Source: Chloroflexota bacterium (GTDB lineage: Bacteria; Chloroflexota; Anaerolineae; UBA4142). From it: a stretch of DNA of 39,817 bases. Below, piece by piece: positions 33,133 to 39,817 of the stretch. The stretch is taken from the NCBI GenBank assembly GCA_016223105.1, contig JACRPR010000065.1, positions 1-39,817 of the forward strand, given 5' to 3'. The notes under the pieces are model-generated. The model did no database searches. It had not been told where the DNA came from and saw nothing but the letters and a program-made list of their open reading frames with translations. Made by a program: the position numbers and the translations under genes. Numbering within the stretch: the stretch's first letter is position 1; each line of letters begins with the position of its first letter.

Positions 33133-35007
33133 ATGATTCCAAAACGAATGAACGATTATTTGCGCGACAATTTGCCCGAACATCTTTTGCAATCGCGCCG
33201 CATCGAAGACGACGGTCTCGTCTATTTGGAATTTACATCCCAGGATGTCGAACTGTTGCACCGGCTCGGCATCGAAGTGGATAACCTGGGTCCGCGTCTC
33301 GTCGTGTGTTTGTGGAACGAACGCTCGCCGCTGGAGATCGGCGGCTATCTCATCGTGGATAATGTCGCGATGGGTTTGCCTTCGATGGGCGGAATTCGAA
33401 TGTTGCCGGAGGTTACGCCCGCGGCGATTCACAATCTCGCGCGCGGGATGACGTTGAAAAATGCCGCGGGCGATTTGCCGTACGGCGGCGGCAAATCCGG
33501 GATCGTCGCGCCCGCGAATCTTTCCGCCGCGCATCACGCCGAGGTCATTCGCGGCTTTGCACAGTTGCTTCGCCGGTACGTGCGGCTCTACAATCCCGGT
33601 CCCGATGTCGGCACGAACGATCAAGATATGAAAACGATCGCGATTGAAAACGGTCTCGACGCGGCAGTGTCGAAACCGGTGGAGATGGGCGGTAACCGGA
33701 TCGATCAACTCGGCGCGGCGGCGGGCGGCTGTGTGATCGCGCTCGAAGCGTTGTATCGCGAAGCGGAACGTTTGCGCGGCTTGCCGCAATTTCGCAACTT
33801 GCAAATTCCATCCTGGGATCAAGTGTCAGTGATCGTGCAAGGATTCGGCGCGGTCGGCGCGAACGTCGCGAAATTTTTATCGGAACAAAATCCGAGTCCG
33901 CGCATCGTCGGCATCAGCGACGCGACCGGTTATTTGTATTGCGATTCCGGTCTCGACGTTGGTTTGCTCCTCGCGCTTCGCAAACAAACTCCGTTCATCG
34001 CGAAACCGTACTATCTCGCGCATCCCGAAGGACAAGACTCGGGTTGTCCCGCCTTGAAATTTTCGAGCGCGCGCGATGATCTTCTGCGCGAGTCCGCGTT
34101 CGCGCTGATTCCCGCCGCGCCGCAAGCGAATTATCTCGACGTGGACGAATCGTCCAAGCCCTCGATGACGGTGGACAAGATGGGACGCTGGACGATGGTG
34201 ATCGAAGGCGCGAACACGTACTCGCCCGATCCGAAACGCAAAGCCGCGCGGCGACGGATGGAACGCAAAGTGTATCAGGAACGCGGCACATTGATCGCGA
34301 CCGATTACCTGGTCAATTCCGGCGGCGTGATTTTCGCGGCGCACGAGCGATCGATTCCGACGCCGCGCGATTTGCGAATCCCGGATGCAATGCTCGGCAA
34401 TCGCGACGCGGTGGAGCAGTGGTTGAAAGATCACGCGGCGCAATTCGCGGAACTCGCGGAGAAACGGCGCGTCGCCGCCGAGAAAAAACGTAACGAGGTG
34501 ATCCGCCGGAATATGATCGAACTCGTGGATGGTTTGATCGCGGACGAGGACGCGTTGCCGTGCCAGGTCGCGGAGAGCATCAGCATTCGCCGCATCGCGC
34601 GCAATGAAAGTTTGCGCGTCGCGTCGGATGTGATGATCGAGATGGCGACGACCCAGGTTACGTGCTCGGTGCAAGATGCCGCGCGCACGCTCATCGAAAA
34701 AAATACGGACATTCTTTCGGTCGTTACGCCGGAGGGCAAGGTCGTCGGCATCGTTACCGATTGGGATATTACGCAAGCCGCGGCGCGCGGACAGATCGCC
34801 GGCGCGCGCGTGGACGCGGTGATGACGCGCGACCTGGTCAGTTGCGCGCCGACGGATAACATTTTGGAAGTGGTAACGAAACTCGAACAGCACGACATCT
34901 CCGCGTTGCCGGTAATTTCGCCGGAAGGTCAATTGCTCGGCGCGATCACGGCGAACCTGCTCGCGACGCGGACGTTGTATCGGTTGTTGTTGGGCGAGCA
35001 ACAGTAG
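33133..35007 (+). CDS. Glu/Leu/Phe/Val dehydrogenase fused to C-terminal CBS pair
   Basis: This 624-residue protein has the dehydrogenase dimerisation domain ([36 protein letters not shown] with catalytic K121, GPDVGTND) and a Rossmann domain ([17 protein letters not shown]). A C-terminal region (about 490-620) has two CBS motifs ([63 protein letters not shown]). It would deaminate an amino acid with NAD(P). The GGIRM site lacks the lysine of true glutamate enzymes (PYKGG) and looks leucine-dehydrogenase-like. CBS pairs bind adenosine ligands, suggesting energy-state control. AAAGGAG (33121-33127) fixes ATG 33133. Confidence 0.9.
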   Translation: MIPKRMNDYLRDNLPEHLLQSRRIEDDGLVYLEFTSQDVELLHRLGIEVDNLGPRLVVCLWNERSPLEIGGYLIVDNVAMGLPSMGGIRMLPEVTPAAIHNLARGMTLKNAAGDLPYGGGKSGIVAPANLSAAHHAEVIRGFAQLLRRYVRLYNPGPDVGTNDQDMKTIAIENGLDAAVSKPVEMGGNRIDQLGAAAGGCVIALEALYREAERLRGLPQFRNLQIPSWDQVSVIVQGFGAVGANVAKFLSEQNPSPRIVGISDATGYLYCDSGLDVGLLLALRKQTPFIAKPYYLAHPEGQDSGCPALKFSSARDDLLRESAFALIPAAPQANYLDVDESSKPSMTVDKMGRWTMVIEGANTYSPDPKRKAARRRMERKVYQERGTLIATDYLVNSGGVIFAAHERSIPTPRDLRIPDAMLGNRDAVEQWLKDHAAQFAELAEKRRVAAEKKRNEVIRRNMIELVDGLIADEDALPCQVAESISIRRIARNESLRVASDVMIEMATTQVTCSVQDAARTLIEKNTDILSVVTPEGKVVGIVTDWDITQAAARGQIAGARVDAVMTRDLVSCAPTDNILEVVTKLEQHDISALPVISPEGQLLGAITANLLATRTLYRLLLGEQQ

Positions 35008-35012
35008 AGATT

Positions 35013-35086
35013 GTCATTGCGAGCGAAGCGAAGCAATCCCCAATTGGTTGATCGAGGATTGCTTCGCAAACTGCGCTCGCAATGAC
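35013..35086. repeat. GTCATTGCGAG-family palindromic element, short copy
   Basis: A 74-bp copy starts GTCATTGCGAGCG and ends CGCTCGCAATGAC, with GAAGCAATCC / GGATTGCTTCG inside. It lies six bases after the dehydrogenase stop and could end the transcript. Confidence 0.9.
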
Positions 35087-35092
35087 AGCCCG

Positions 35093-35121
35093 TTGCGCGA
35101 GTCATCAAGTCGTGCTAAAAT
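35093..35121 (+). promoter_or_regulatory. Putative promoter of the superoxide dismutase gene
   Basis: TTGCGC (35093-35098) and TAAAAT (35116-35121) are separated by 17 bp, about 100 bp before the start codon. Confidence 0.4.
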
Positions 35122-35167
35122 CCTAAACCAGCAATCCCGGTGTCCGGGAAAATCGGATGATGAAATG

Positions 35168-35195
35168 TCCGACGTGGCAAATTTGCCGCGTCGGA
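35168..35195 (+). promoter_or_regulatory. Hairpin in the superoxide dismutase leader
   Basis: A near-perfect palindrome (TCCGACG...CGTCGGA around GGCAAATTTGCC) followed by TTTTC lies between the putative promoter and the gene. It resembles a terminator and could attenuate expression or simply be a GCAAATTTGC-family repeat. Confidence 0.5.
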
Positions 35196-35227
35196 TTTTC
35201 TTTCCAAATTTTTTCGAGGAGGAAACG

Positions 35228-35803
35228 ATGGAACACAAATTGCCCGAACTGCCGTTTGCCAAAGACGCGCTCGCGCCGATCGCTTCGGCGGAGACGCTCG
35301 AGTACCATTACGGCAAACATCACGCGACGTACGTGGCGAACTTGAACAAACTGATCCCAGGAACCGAATTTGAAAATCTGTCGCTCGAAGAAATTGTGAA
35401 AAAAGCGAGCGGCGGAATTTTCAACAACGCGGCGCAAATCTGGAATCACAGTTTTTATTGGAACTGTCTCGCGCCGAACGCGGGCGGCGAGCCGAGCGGC
35501 GCGCTCGCGGACGCGATCAACCAAACATTTGGATCGTTCACGGCGTTCAAAGAAAAATTCAGCGCGACCGCGGTCGGCACATTCGGATCGGGCTGGGCGT
35601 GGCTCGTGAAAAATCCAGATGGCTCGCTCGCGATTGAAAGCACGAGCAACGCGGGCTGTCCGCTCACAACCGGCAAAACGCCTCTGCTCACTTGCGATGT
35701 GTGGGAGCACGCGTATTACATTGATTATCGCAACGCGCGCGCCAAGTACGTCGAAGAGTTTTGGAAGCTCGTCAACTGGAAATTTGTCGCGGCGAATTTC
35801 TAA
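35228..35803 (+). CDS. Iron/manganese superoxide dismutase
   Basis: This 191-residue cytosolic enzyme dismutates superoxide. It shows LPELPF, the ligand His in [28 protein letters not shown] with the second ligand His, GSGWAWLV, and [13 protein letters not shown] with the last Asp and His ligands. The Gln in NAAQIWNH and [10 protein letters not shown] favour the iron type, but cambialistic use cannot be excluded. AGGAGG just upstream supports ATG 35228. A terminator follows. Confidence 0.94.
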   Translation: MEHKLPELPFAKDALAPIASAETLEYHYGKHHATYVANLNKLIPGTEFENLSLEEIVKKASGGIFNNAAQIWNHSFYWNCLAPNAGGEPSGALADAINQTFGSFTAFKEKFSATAVGTFGSGWAWLVKNPDGSLAIESTSNAGCPLTTGKTPLLTCDVWEHAYYIDYRNARAKYVEEFWKLVNWKFVAANF

Positions 35804-35809
35804 CGACCG

Positions 35810-35842
35810 AGACCCGAAGGGTTTTCAAAACCCTTCGGGTCT
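35810..35842 (+). terminator. Rho-independent terminator after superoxide dismutase
   Basis: A 16-bp perfect stem (35810-35825 with 35827-35842) of the ACCCGAAGGGTTTT type lies seven bases after the stop. It overlaps the -35 box of the next gene. Confidence 0.8.
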
Positions 35843-35852
35843 GTGTTATAAT
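35824..35852 (+). promoter_or_regulatory. Promoter for a probably leaderless mRNA
   Basis: TTCAAA (35824-35829) and a perfect TATAAT (35847-35852) are 17 bp apart. The start codon at 35861 lies where transcription would begin, and no Shine-Dalgarno sequence fits between. Confidence 0.55.
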
Positions 35853-35860
35853 CAGCCCCG

Positions 35861-37189
35861 ATGAAAAATTCGATTGCCCTGCCGCCCGGGCTGATCGGGC
35901 GCGATGATGATCTGGAGTACATTCGCAAGCGCGCGCGCGCCGGCGAATGTTGTTCGCTCGTCGGCATCAGCAATCTCGGCAAGTCCGCGTTTCTGCGCCA
36001 CCTGTGCGAATCCTCAAACGATCACGCGTGCGTGTACGTGGATTGCAACGCGATGCCCGAACGCAACGCGCGCGCGTTTTACGTCGCGGTCTGGCGCGCG
36101 CTTGCGGACGCGATCGCGACGCGCGCATCGAACGCGCAAACACGCGCGCGCGAAGTCTTCGACGCGTTGTGCGCCGCGACCAACGCGACCGACCTGACGC
36201 TCGCGTTCGACGAGGGCATCGCGCTCGCGCTCAAACATCTACCGCATCCGCTCGTCCTCTTGCTCGACGATTTCGACGAAGCGTACAAACATCTCGAAGC
36301 GCAAACGTTTCTGAATTTGCGCGCGTTCAAAGATCGGCACGGCGCATCGCTCGCGTATGTTGCCGCTACCGAACGCGAACTCGCGCGCATGACGACGACG
36401 CGCGAGCAGGGCGAATTTCTCGAACTATGCGCGCCGCGCGTGCGCTTTCTCCATTTCTGGCAAGCCGACGACACGCGCCGATTTTGCGAGTACTTTGCCG
36501 CGCGCGAAAAAGTTACGTTCAGCGCGGATGATCTCAAATTCATTCACGATCACGCGGACGGGCATCCCGGTCTCACGCAGGCGATTTGCTACGCGCTTGG
36601 CGCGATCACCGGCGCGCCGCAACGCAACGCGCAACAAGATCGGATGATTCACCAAGCCGTGCAGAAAAATCTCGCGACCGATGCCAACGCGCAGAGCGAG
36701 TGCGAAAAAATCTGGGATGATCTCGACGCGGACGAACGCGACGCGTTGCTCGATCTGACGCGCGCGGACGACGCGGCGGCGCACCGTTTGCGCGCCAAGT
36801 TTATTCTGCGCGAGGATGGCGATGACACGATCATTTTTTCGCGCGTCTTTGCCGATTTTGTGCGCCGCCAAAAATTGATGCGGAATCCGCAAGCGCGCGG
36901 CATTTACATTGACGCGGACGCGGGCGCGGTGTGGATGGATGGCAATGCGGTCGAAGCGCTCACCGATTTAGAGTACCGTTTGTTGTTGTATCTCTATGGT
37001 CGGATCGATCGCGTGTGCGACAAGTACTCGATTGTCAAAAATGTCTGGGGCGAAGAATTTATTGATGAGGTGGACGACGCGCGCGTCGAAAAATTGATCA
37101 GCCGCGTGCGCGCGAAAATCGAACCGGATGCAACCAAACCGCGCTATGTGATCAGCGTGCGCGGGCGCGGGTACAAGTTAGTGCGATAG
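35861..37189 (+). CDS. STAND-type ATPase with C-terminal OmpR-like winged helix
   Basis: This 442-residue protein has an N-terminal ATPase (GRDDDLEYIRKRA; Walker A GISNLGKS at 35-42; Walker B VLLLDDFDEA near 130). Residues 345-442 form an OmpR/PhoB-type DNA-binding domain (LTDLEYRLLLYLYGR...YSIVKNVWGEEF...VEKLISRVRAKIEPD...YVISVRGRGYKL). It is a one-component regulator in which ATP state probably controls DNA binding; the signal is unknown and no receiver domain is present. The gene seems to be expressed from a leaderless transcript. Confidence 0.86.
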   Translation: MKNSIALPPGLIGRDDDLEYIRKRARAGECCSLVGISNLGKSAFLRHLCESSNDHACVYVDCNAMPERNARAFYVAVWRALADAIATRASNAQTRAREVFDALCAATNATDLTLAFDEGIALALKHLPHPLVLLLDDFDEAYKHLEAQTFLNLRAFKDRHGASLAYVAATERELARMTTTREQGEFLELCAPRVRFLHFWQADDTRRFCEYFAAREKVTFSADDLKFIHDHADGHPGLTQAICYALGAITGAPQRNAQQDRMIHQAVQKNLATDANAQSECEKIWDDLDADERDALLDLTRADDAAAHRLRAKFILREDGDDTIIFSRVFADFVRRQKLMRNPQARGIYIDADAGAVWMDGNAVEALTDLEYRLLLYLYGRIDRVCDKYSIVKNVWGEEFIDEVDDARVEKLISRVRAKIEPDATKPRYVISVRGRGYKLVR

Positions 37190-37228
37190 TGCAATAGTTC
37201 GATGGTTTGATAGTTGATAGTTCCGCCA

Positions 37229-37257
37229 TTGACAGCGCGGCGTCAATTATGGATAAT
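37229..37257 (+). promoter_or_regulatory. Promoter of the Phd/RelE operon
   Basis: A consensus TTGACA (37229-37234) and GATAAT (37252-37257) are separated by 17 bp, about 47 bp before the antitoxin start. Confidence 0.6.
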
Positions 37258-37303
37258 ATAGCCAAGTTAGCCATTATGACTTTTAGGCGAGAGGGAGGCA
37301 CGA

Positions 37304-37582
37304 ATGGGAAGAACCGTTAGCGTCGCGCAAGCCAAAAATCAGTTTTCGGATTTGCTGAACCGGGTAATTTATCAGCACGAACGCGTCATCGTTTCCAAAC
37401 GCGGCAAACCGGTCGGCGCAATCGTCAGCGCGGACGATCTCAAGCGGTTGGAGGAAATCGAGAACGCGCGCGACCTTGCGCTCGTGCGGCAGTTGAAAAA
37501 ATCGAAAAAACGTTTCGTGCCGCTCGCGCAAGTGATCGAAGCGCACGAAAAAAAGTGGGGCGTGCCGTTCACCAAAGCATAA
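37304..37582 (+). CDS. Phd/YefM-family antitoxin
   Basis: This 92-residue protein begins MGRTVSVAQAKNQFSDLLNRVIYQHERVIVSKRGKPVGAIVSADDLKRLEE, the Phd/YefM DNA-binding fold, followed by a C-terminal toxin-binding helix. It has the GGGAGG ribosome site and a strong promoter, and the RelE toxin starts 12 bp downstream. It should repress the operon and neutralise that toxin. Confidence 0.92.
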   Translation: MGRTVSVAQAKNQFSDLLNRVIYQHERVIVSKRGKPVGAIVSADDLKRLEEIENARDLALVRQLKKSKKRFVPLAQVIEAHEKKWGVPFTKA

Positions 37583-37594
37583 GGACAGCCGCGA

Positions 37595-37840
37595 ATGTAC
37601 AGCATCCAAGTCGAAGACGATGTTAAAGCACAACTCGTTGAATTGCACCCCAAGCGATTCAAACAAGTTGTGCTTTGCATTTACTCTCTCCAACACAACC
37701 CGCGCCCGCCGGAATGTACCATCCTGGATGCTGAAGCGTGCCGGATCAGTGCCGGTCCCTATCGCATTTTGTATTACGTTGACGATTCCGCGCGCCGTGT
37801 GCACATCGTCGCGATTCGAGAACAGATTGGAAGCGAATAG
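37595..37840 (+). CDS. RelE/ParE-family toxin
   Basis: This 81-residue protein has the RelE fold pattern MYSIQVEDDVKAQLVELHPKRFKQVVLCIYSL, then CRISAGPYRILYYVDDSARRVHIVAIREQ. RelE members cleave mRNA in the ribosome; ParE members poison gyrase. GPYRILY favours the RelE branch but does not prove it. A GNAT gene starts three bases after its stop. Confidence 0.88.
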   Translation: MYSIQVEDDVKAQLVELHPKRFKQVVLCIYSLQHNPRPPECTILDAEACRISAGPYRILYYVDDSARRVHIVAIREQIGSE

Positions 37841-37843
37841 CCC

Positions 37844-38359
37844 ATGTTGCTCGAAACCGCTCGTTTGATTTTACGATCACTGCGCGCCGACGATGCGCCC
37901 GCGCTTGCGACGCTCTGGACTGATCCCGACGTTACACGTTTTATGGGCGGACCGCGCGAGTACGCCAAGCTGATCGCGATTTTTGATCAAGACGCGCGCG
38001 TCGATCCGCCGCCGCAATTCGATCTGTTCCCGGTGATTGAAAAAGCGAGTGGCGCGATCATCGGACATTGCGGCTTGCTCGATAAAGAGATCGCGGGCGC
38101 GACCGAGATCGAGTTGGTGTACGTCTTTGCAAAATCCGCTTGGGGCAAGGGCTATGCGACCGAGATCGCAATCGCGTTGCGCGATTACGCGTTCGATGTG
38201 ATCGAACTAGATCGCATCGTCGCGCTGATCGAACCAGAAAATCGTGCATCGCAACGCGTCGCGGAAAAAATCGGAATGACGCGCGAGAAGGATGTCGTAC
38301 GCCCGGGCGGCACGGTGCGAAGGTTGTATGTGATGCACGCGGATCGAACAAATGAGTAA
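37844..38359 (+). CDS. GNAT acetyltransferase (RimJ/RimL-like)
   Basis: This 171-residue protein starts MLLETARLILRSLRADDAPAL and has the acetyl-CoA loop SAWGKGYATEIAIALRDYAF, then ENRASQRVAEKIGM near the C-terminus, all typical of RimJ/RimL N-acetyltransferases acting on protein N-termini or small amines. The substrate is unknown. Three bases separate it from the RelE gene, so it is likely in that operon. Confidence 0.9.
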   Translation: MLLETARLILRSLRADDAPALATLWTDPDVTRFMGGPREYAKLIAIFDQDARVDPPPQFDLFPVIEKASGAIIGHCGLLDKEIAGATEIELVYVFAKSAWGKGYATEIAIALRDYAFDVIELDRIVALIEPENRASQRVAEKIGMTREKDVVRPGGTVRRLYVMHADRTNE

Positions 38360-38389
38360 TCAATTGTCACTTGCAGGAGTTGGATTGAG

Positions 38390-39628
38390 ATGAGCATGAA
38401 AGATGAAAACTCGCAAAAGATAGCAACTCTAATCAGTGGGTTGTTTGATCACATATTGATTGGAGATTTACTCCGGGATTTGCCATATAAAAGCTTGCTG
38501 TCTGTACGGGAACCATTTGGGTTAGACGAGCAAGGATATTATAAGTGGTATGCTGATCTTTTCAGTAGCGTATTGAATCGTCCCGGTGTCGGTGAAAAAT
38601 GGTCTGAGGATGGAATCAGAAATAAGATACAAGAACTATTAGCCCAGTTAGCAACAGCCAAGACCCAATCTACACAAAGCGCTCGATTTTCGATAGACTT
38701 TTCTGAAATTGCCGAATCTTGGATTACCAATATTGATGTTCAGTTCGGTGAAAATGTGTGTTACGTCCCGGTAATTGGACTTGCACTTGTCGAACCATTG
38801 AGCATGGGTGCCGTCACCTTCTGGCCACTCGAAGCCAAAAAACGAGAATTGAAAGACAAGATACGCCCCGAATTTTTTGATAGACTTCATCCAAACATGT
38901 GCTGTGTTGCAAGTTCGACTATTAAGGCAGAGCCTCAAAAATCAGTGGAGGTTTTGAACGAACGAGTCGATAATGTGTTGAATTCCCTCAGGTACATTAG
39001 TTCGCTTATCTGGCAAGATGAGCCGGCAATGCAGATGTATATCGCTGGAAGGGATCCAAACCGGATTGCCTCCGCTGTGGCTATCAATCTAAATGGGACG
39101 GTTTCAACATACAATAATTCATTCGTTAATCCGCTCCCATTTGTGCTTAACTCGATGAATCTTCAGATCGCGAAATCATGGGGTTTAGAACATTTGCAAT
39201 CTATTCTCAGCAAGAGAGTACATTCTCCTCTGGAAGACATTTTGCTGACCGCCATAAGATGGTTCGGTGATGCCTGCCAAGATCCTTCCACTCTTTATTC
39301 TTTCATCAAGTACTATATTTCACTTGAAGTCCTGCTTAAGAAAAAAGAAGAAAGCGCCATGCACACTATTCCCGTGCGAGTGAGTACATTGCTTGAGCAA
39401 TTCGATTTGGCAAAGCGGAAAAGATTCAATGCCTCCGCCAAAACAATTGTTCGGGAACGTAATTCGATTTTCCATTCGGGGAAACCGGAAAAAGAGTCTC
39501 TCGATTATTTGGTGTGGGTTGTTCATCGTTTGGCAAGGAATACCATCCACGAATTGCGATATAAAATTCTGTCCGAAGGATTTGAAACACAAGAGGATGT
39601 AATTGATTGGGTCAAGCGTCACGGGTAA
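38390..39628 (+). CDS. HEPN-motif protein, ApeA-like, AT-richer than its neighbours
   Basis: This 412-residue soluble protein has no clear N-terminal family. Its C-terminal third (about 300-400) is helical with SFIKYYISLEVLLKKKEES, then RERNSIFHSG, which fits the R-x4-H catalytic motif of HEPN ribonucleases and the Apea-type HEPN layout. HEPN RNases act in anti-phage defence and toxin systems, so a defence role is plausible but unproven. Codon use is visibly different: it lacks the gcgcgc runs of the rest of the window. AGGAG at 38375-38379 precedes ATG 38390; ATG 38396 is a second choice. An IS110-like gene lies just downstream. Confidence 0.7.
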   Translation: MSMKDENSQKIATLISGLFDHILIGDLLRDLPYKSLLSVREPFGLDEQGYYKWYADLFSSVLNRPGVGEKWSEDGIRNKIQELLAQLATAKTQSTQSARFSIDFSEIAESWITNIDVQFGENVCYVPVIGLALVEPLSMGAVTFWPLEAKKRELKDKIRPEFFDRLHPNMCCVASSTIKAEPQKSVEVLNERVDNVLNSLRYISSLIWQDEPAMQMYIAGRDPNRIASAVAINLNGTVSTYNNSFVNPLPFVLNSMNLQIAKSWGLEHLQSILSKRVHSPLEDILLTAIRWFGDACQDPSTLYSFIKYYISLEVLLKKKEESAMHTIPVRVSTLLEQFDLAKRKRFNASAKTIVRERNSIFHSGKPEKESLDYLVWVVHRLARNTIHELRYKILSEGFETQEDVIDWVKRHG

Positions 39629-39677
39629 GTCAAGAACGCACCTGCTAAGGGTTCGTAAAAAAATAACTTCCCGAATT

Positions 39678-39690
39678 GTCATTGCGAATA
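39678..39690. repeat. Half copy of the GTCATTGCGAG element
   Basis: GTCATTGCGAA appears without its partner arm, ending at the transposase stop region. It may be cut by the insertion sequence. Confidence 0.5.
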
Positions 39691-39695
39691 CTTTG

Positions 39696-39817
39696 TCAAG
39701 TTGCACTGGCGGGTAACGCTTTGACCGAGCGGTAATCGGCATCGTAGGGGGTCTGCGTGGTCACCACGGCACAGATGATCTTGAGCAACTTATTCGCGAC
39801 ATTGTTCAACGCGACTT
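39696..39817 (-). mobile_element. 3' end of an IS110/IS116-like transposase gene (partial)
   Basis: On the minus strand the last 39 codons read ALNNVANKLLKIICAVVTTQ...YDADYRS...LPASAT and stop at 39696. The pattern AxNKLLKIxxAVxxxxxPYD resembles the C-terminus of IS110-family DEDD transposases. The rest lies beyond the window, so the family call is tentative. Confidence 0.65.

Overview
The window is high-GC bacterial DNA with very frequent gcgcgc runs and densely packed genes. Gene content suggests a Chloroflexota-like (Anaerolineae-type) genome: many STAND ATPases, a STAND/winged-helix regulator, a GH36 enzyme, peptidoglycan and lysine genes, and an unusual load of short palindromic and tandem-text repeats. 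No marker gene is present, so this placement is inference. I saw no rRNA, tRNA or CRISPR array.

The most remarkable locus is at 86-3223, a complete diversity-generating retroelement (DGR). It comprises a target gene with a variable repeat (VR, 1426-1536), a DGR-type reverse transcriptase (1645-2838), the accessory protein Avd (2723-3064) and a template repeat (TR, 3113-3223). VR and TR align over 111 bp without gaps. All 15 differences fall on template adenines, and all 77 non-adenine positions are identical. The target protein has an N-terminal TIR domain, one membrane segment and a C-terminal formylglycine-generating-enzyme/C-type-lectin fold carrying the VR. This layout resembles a cell-surface receptor with a hypervariable ectodomain and an intracellular TIR effector.

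3503-10340 holds an orphan antitoxin with a toxin stub, an EamA transporter, a HAD phosphatase overlapping an MFS transporter, an M55 peptidase, a large membrane protein studded with repeats, and a hotdog thioesterase. 10779-14115 holds a small unknown gene, a NB-ARC ATPase overlapping a TPR protein, and an XRE regulator broken by an 89-bp inverted-repeat element. 14162-20124 holds a secreted GH18 protein, a DUF1232 protein, a MerR-like regulator, homoserine dehydrogenase, an ATPase fragment, MurE and a UPF0175/DUF3368 toxin-antitoxin pair. 20191-30033 is all on the minus strand: GH36 alpha-galactosidase, a peptide-type binding lipoprotein, diaminopimelate decarboxylase, and a 7xPAS-GAF-GGDEF diguanylate cyclase.

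30293-35007 is a plus-strand run of archease, RtcB RNA ligase, a molybdopterin-binding-domain protein and an amino-acid dehydrogenase fused to CBS domains. Superoxide dismutase, a STAND/OmpR-type regulator, a Phd/RelE pair and a GNAT acetyltransferase follow. The right edge is different: an AT-richer gene with a HEPN-like RNase motif (38390-39628) next to the 3' end of an IS110-like transposase, probably an acquired segment.

A second theme is repeats. Palindromic elements (GTCATTGCGAG family, accggt/gggttt hairpins, CAGTGAACAG and NYQLP-type tandem text) lie between genes, supply the stop codons of at least four genes, and are read in frame inside conserved enzymes.
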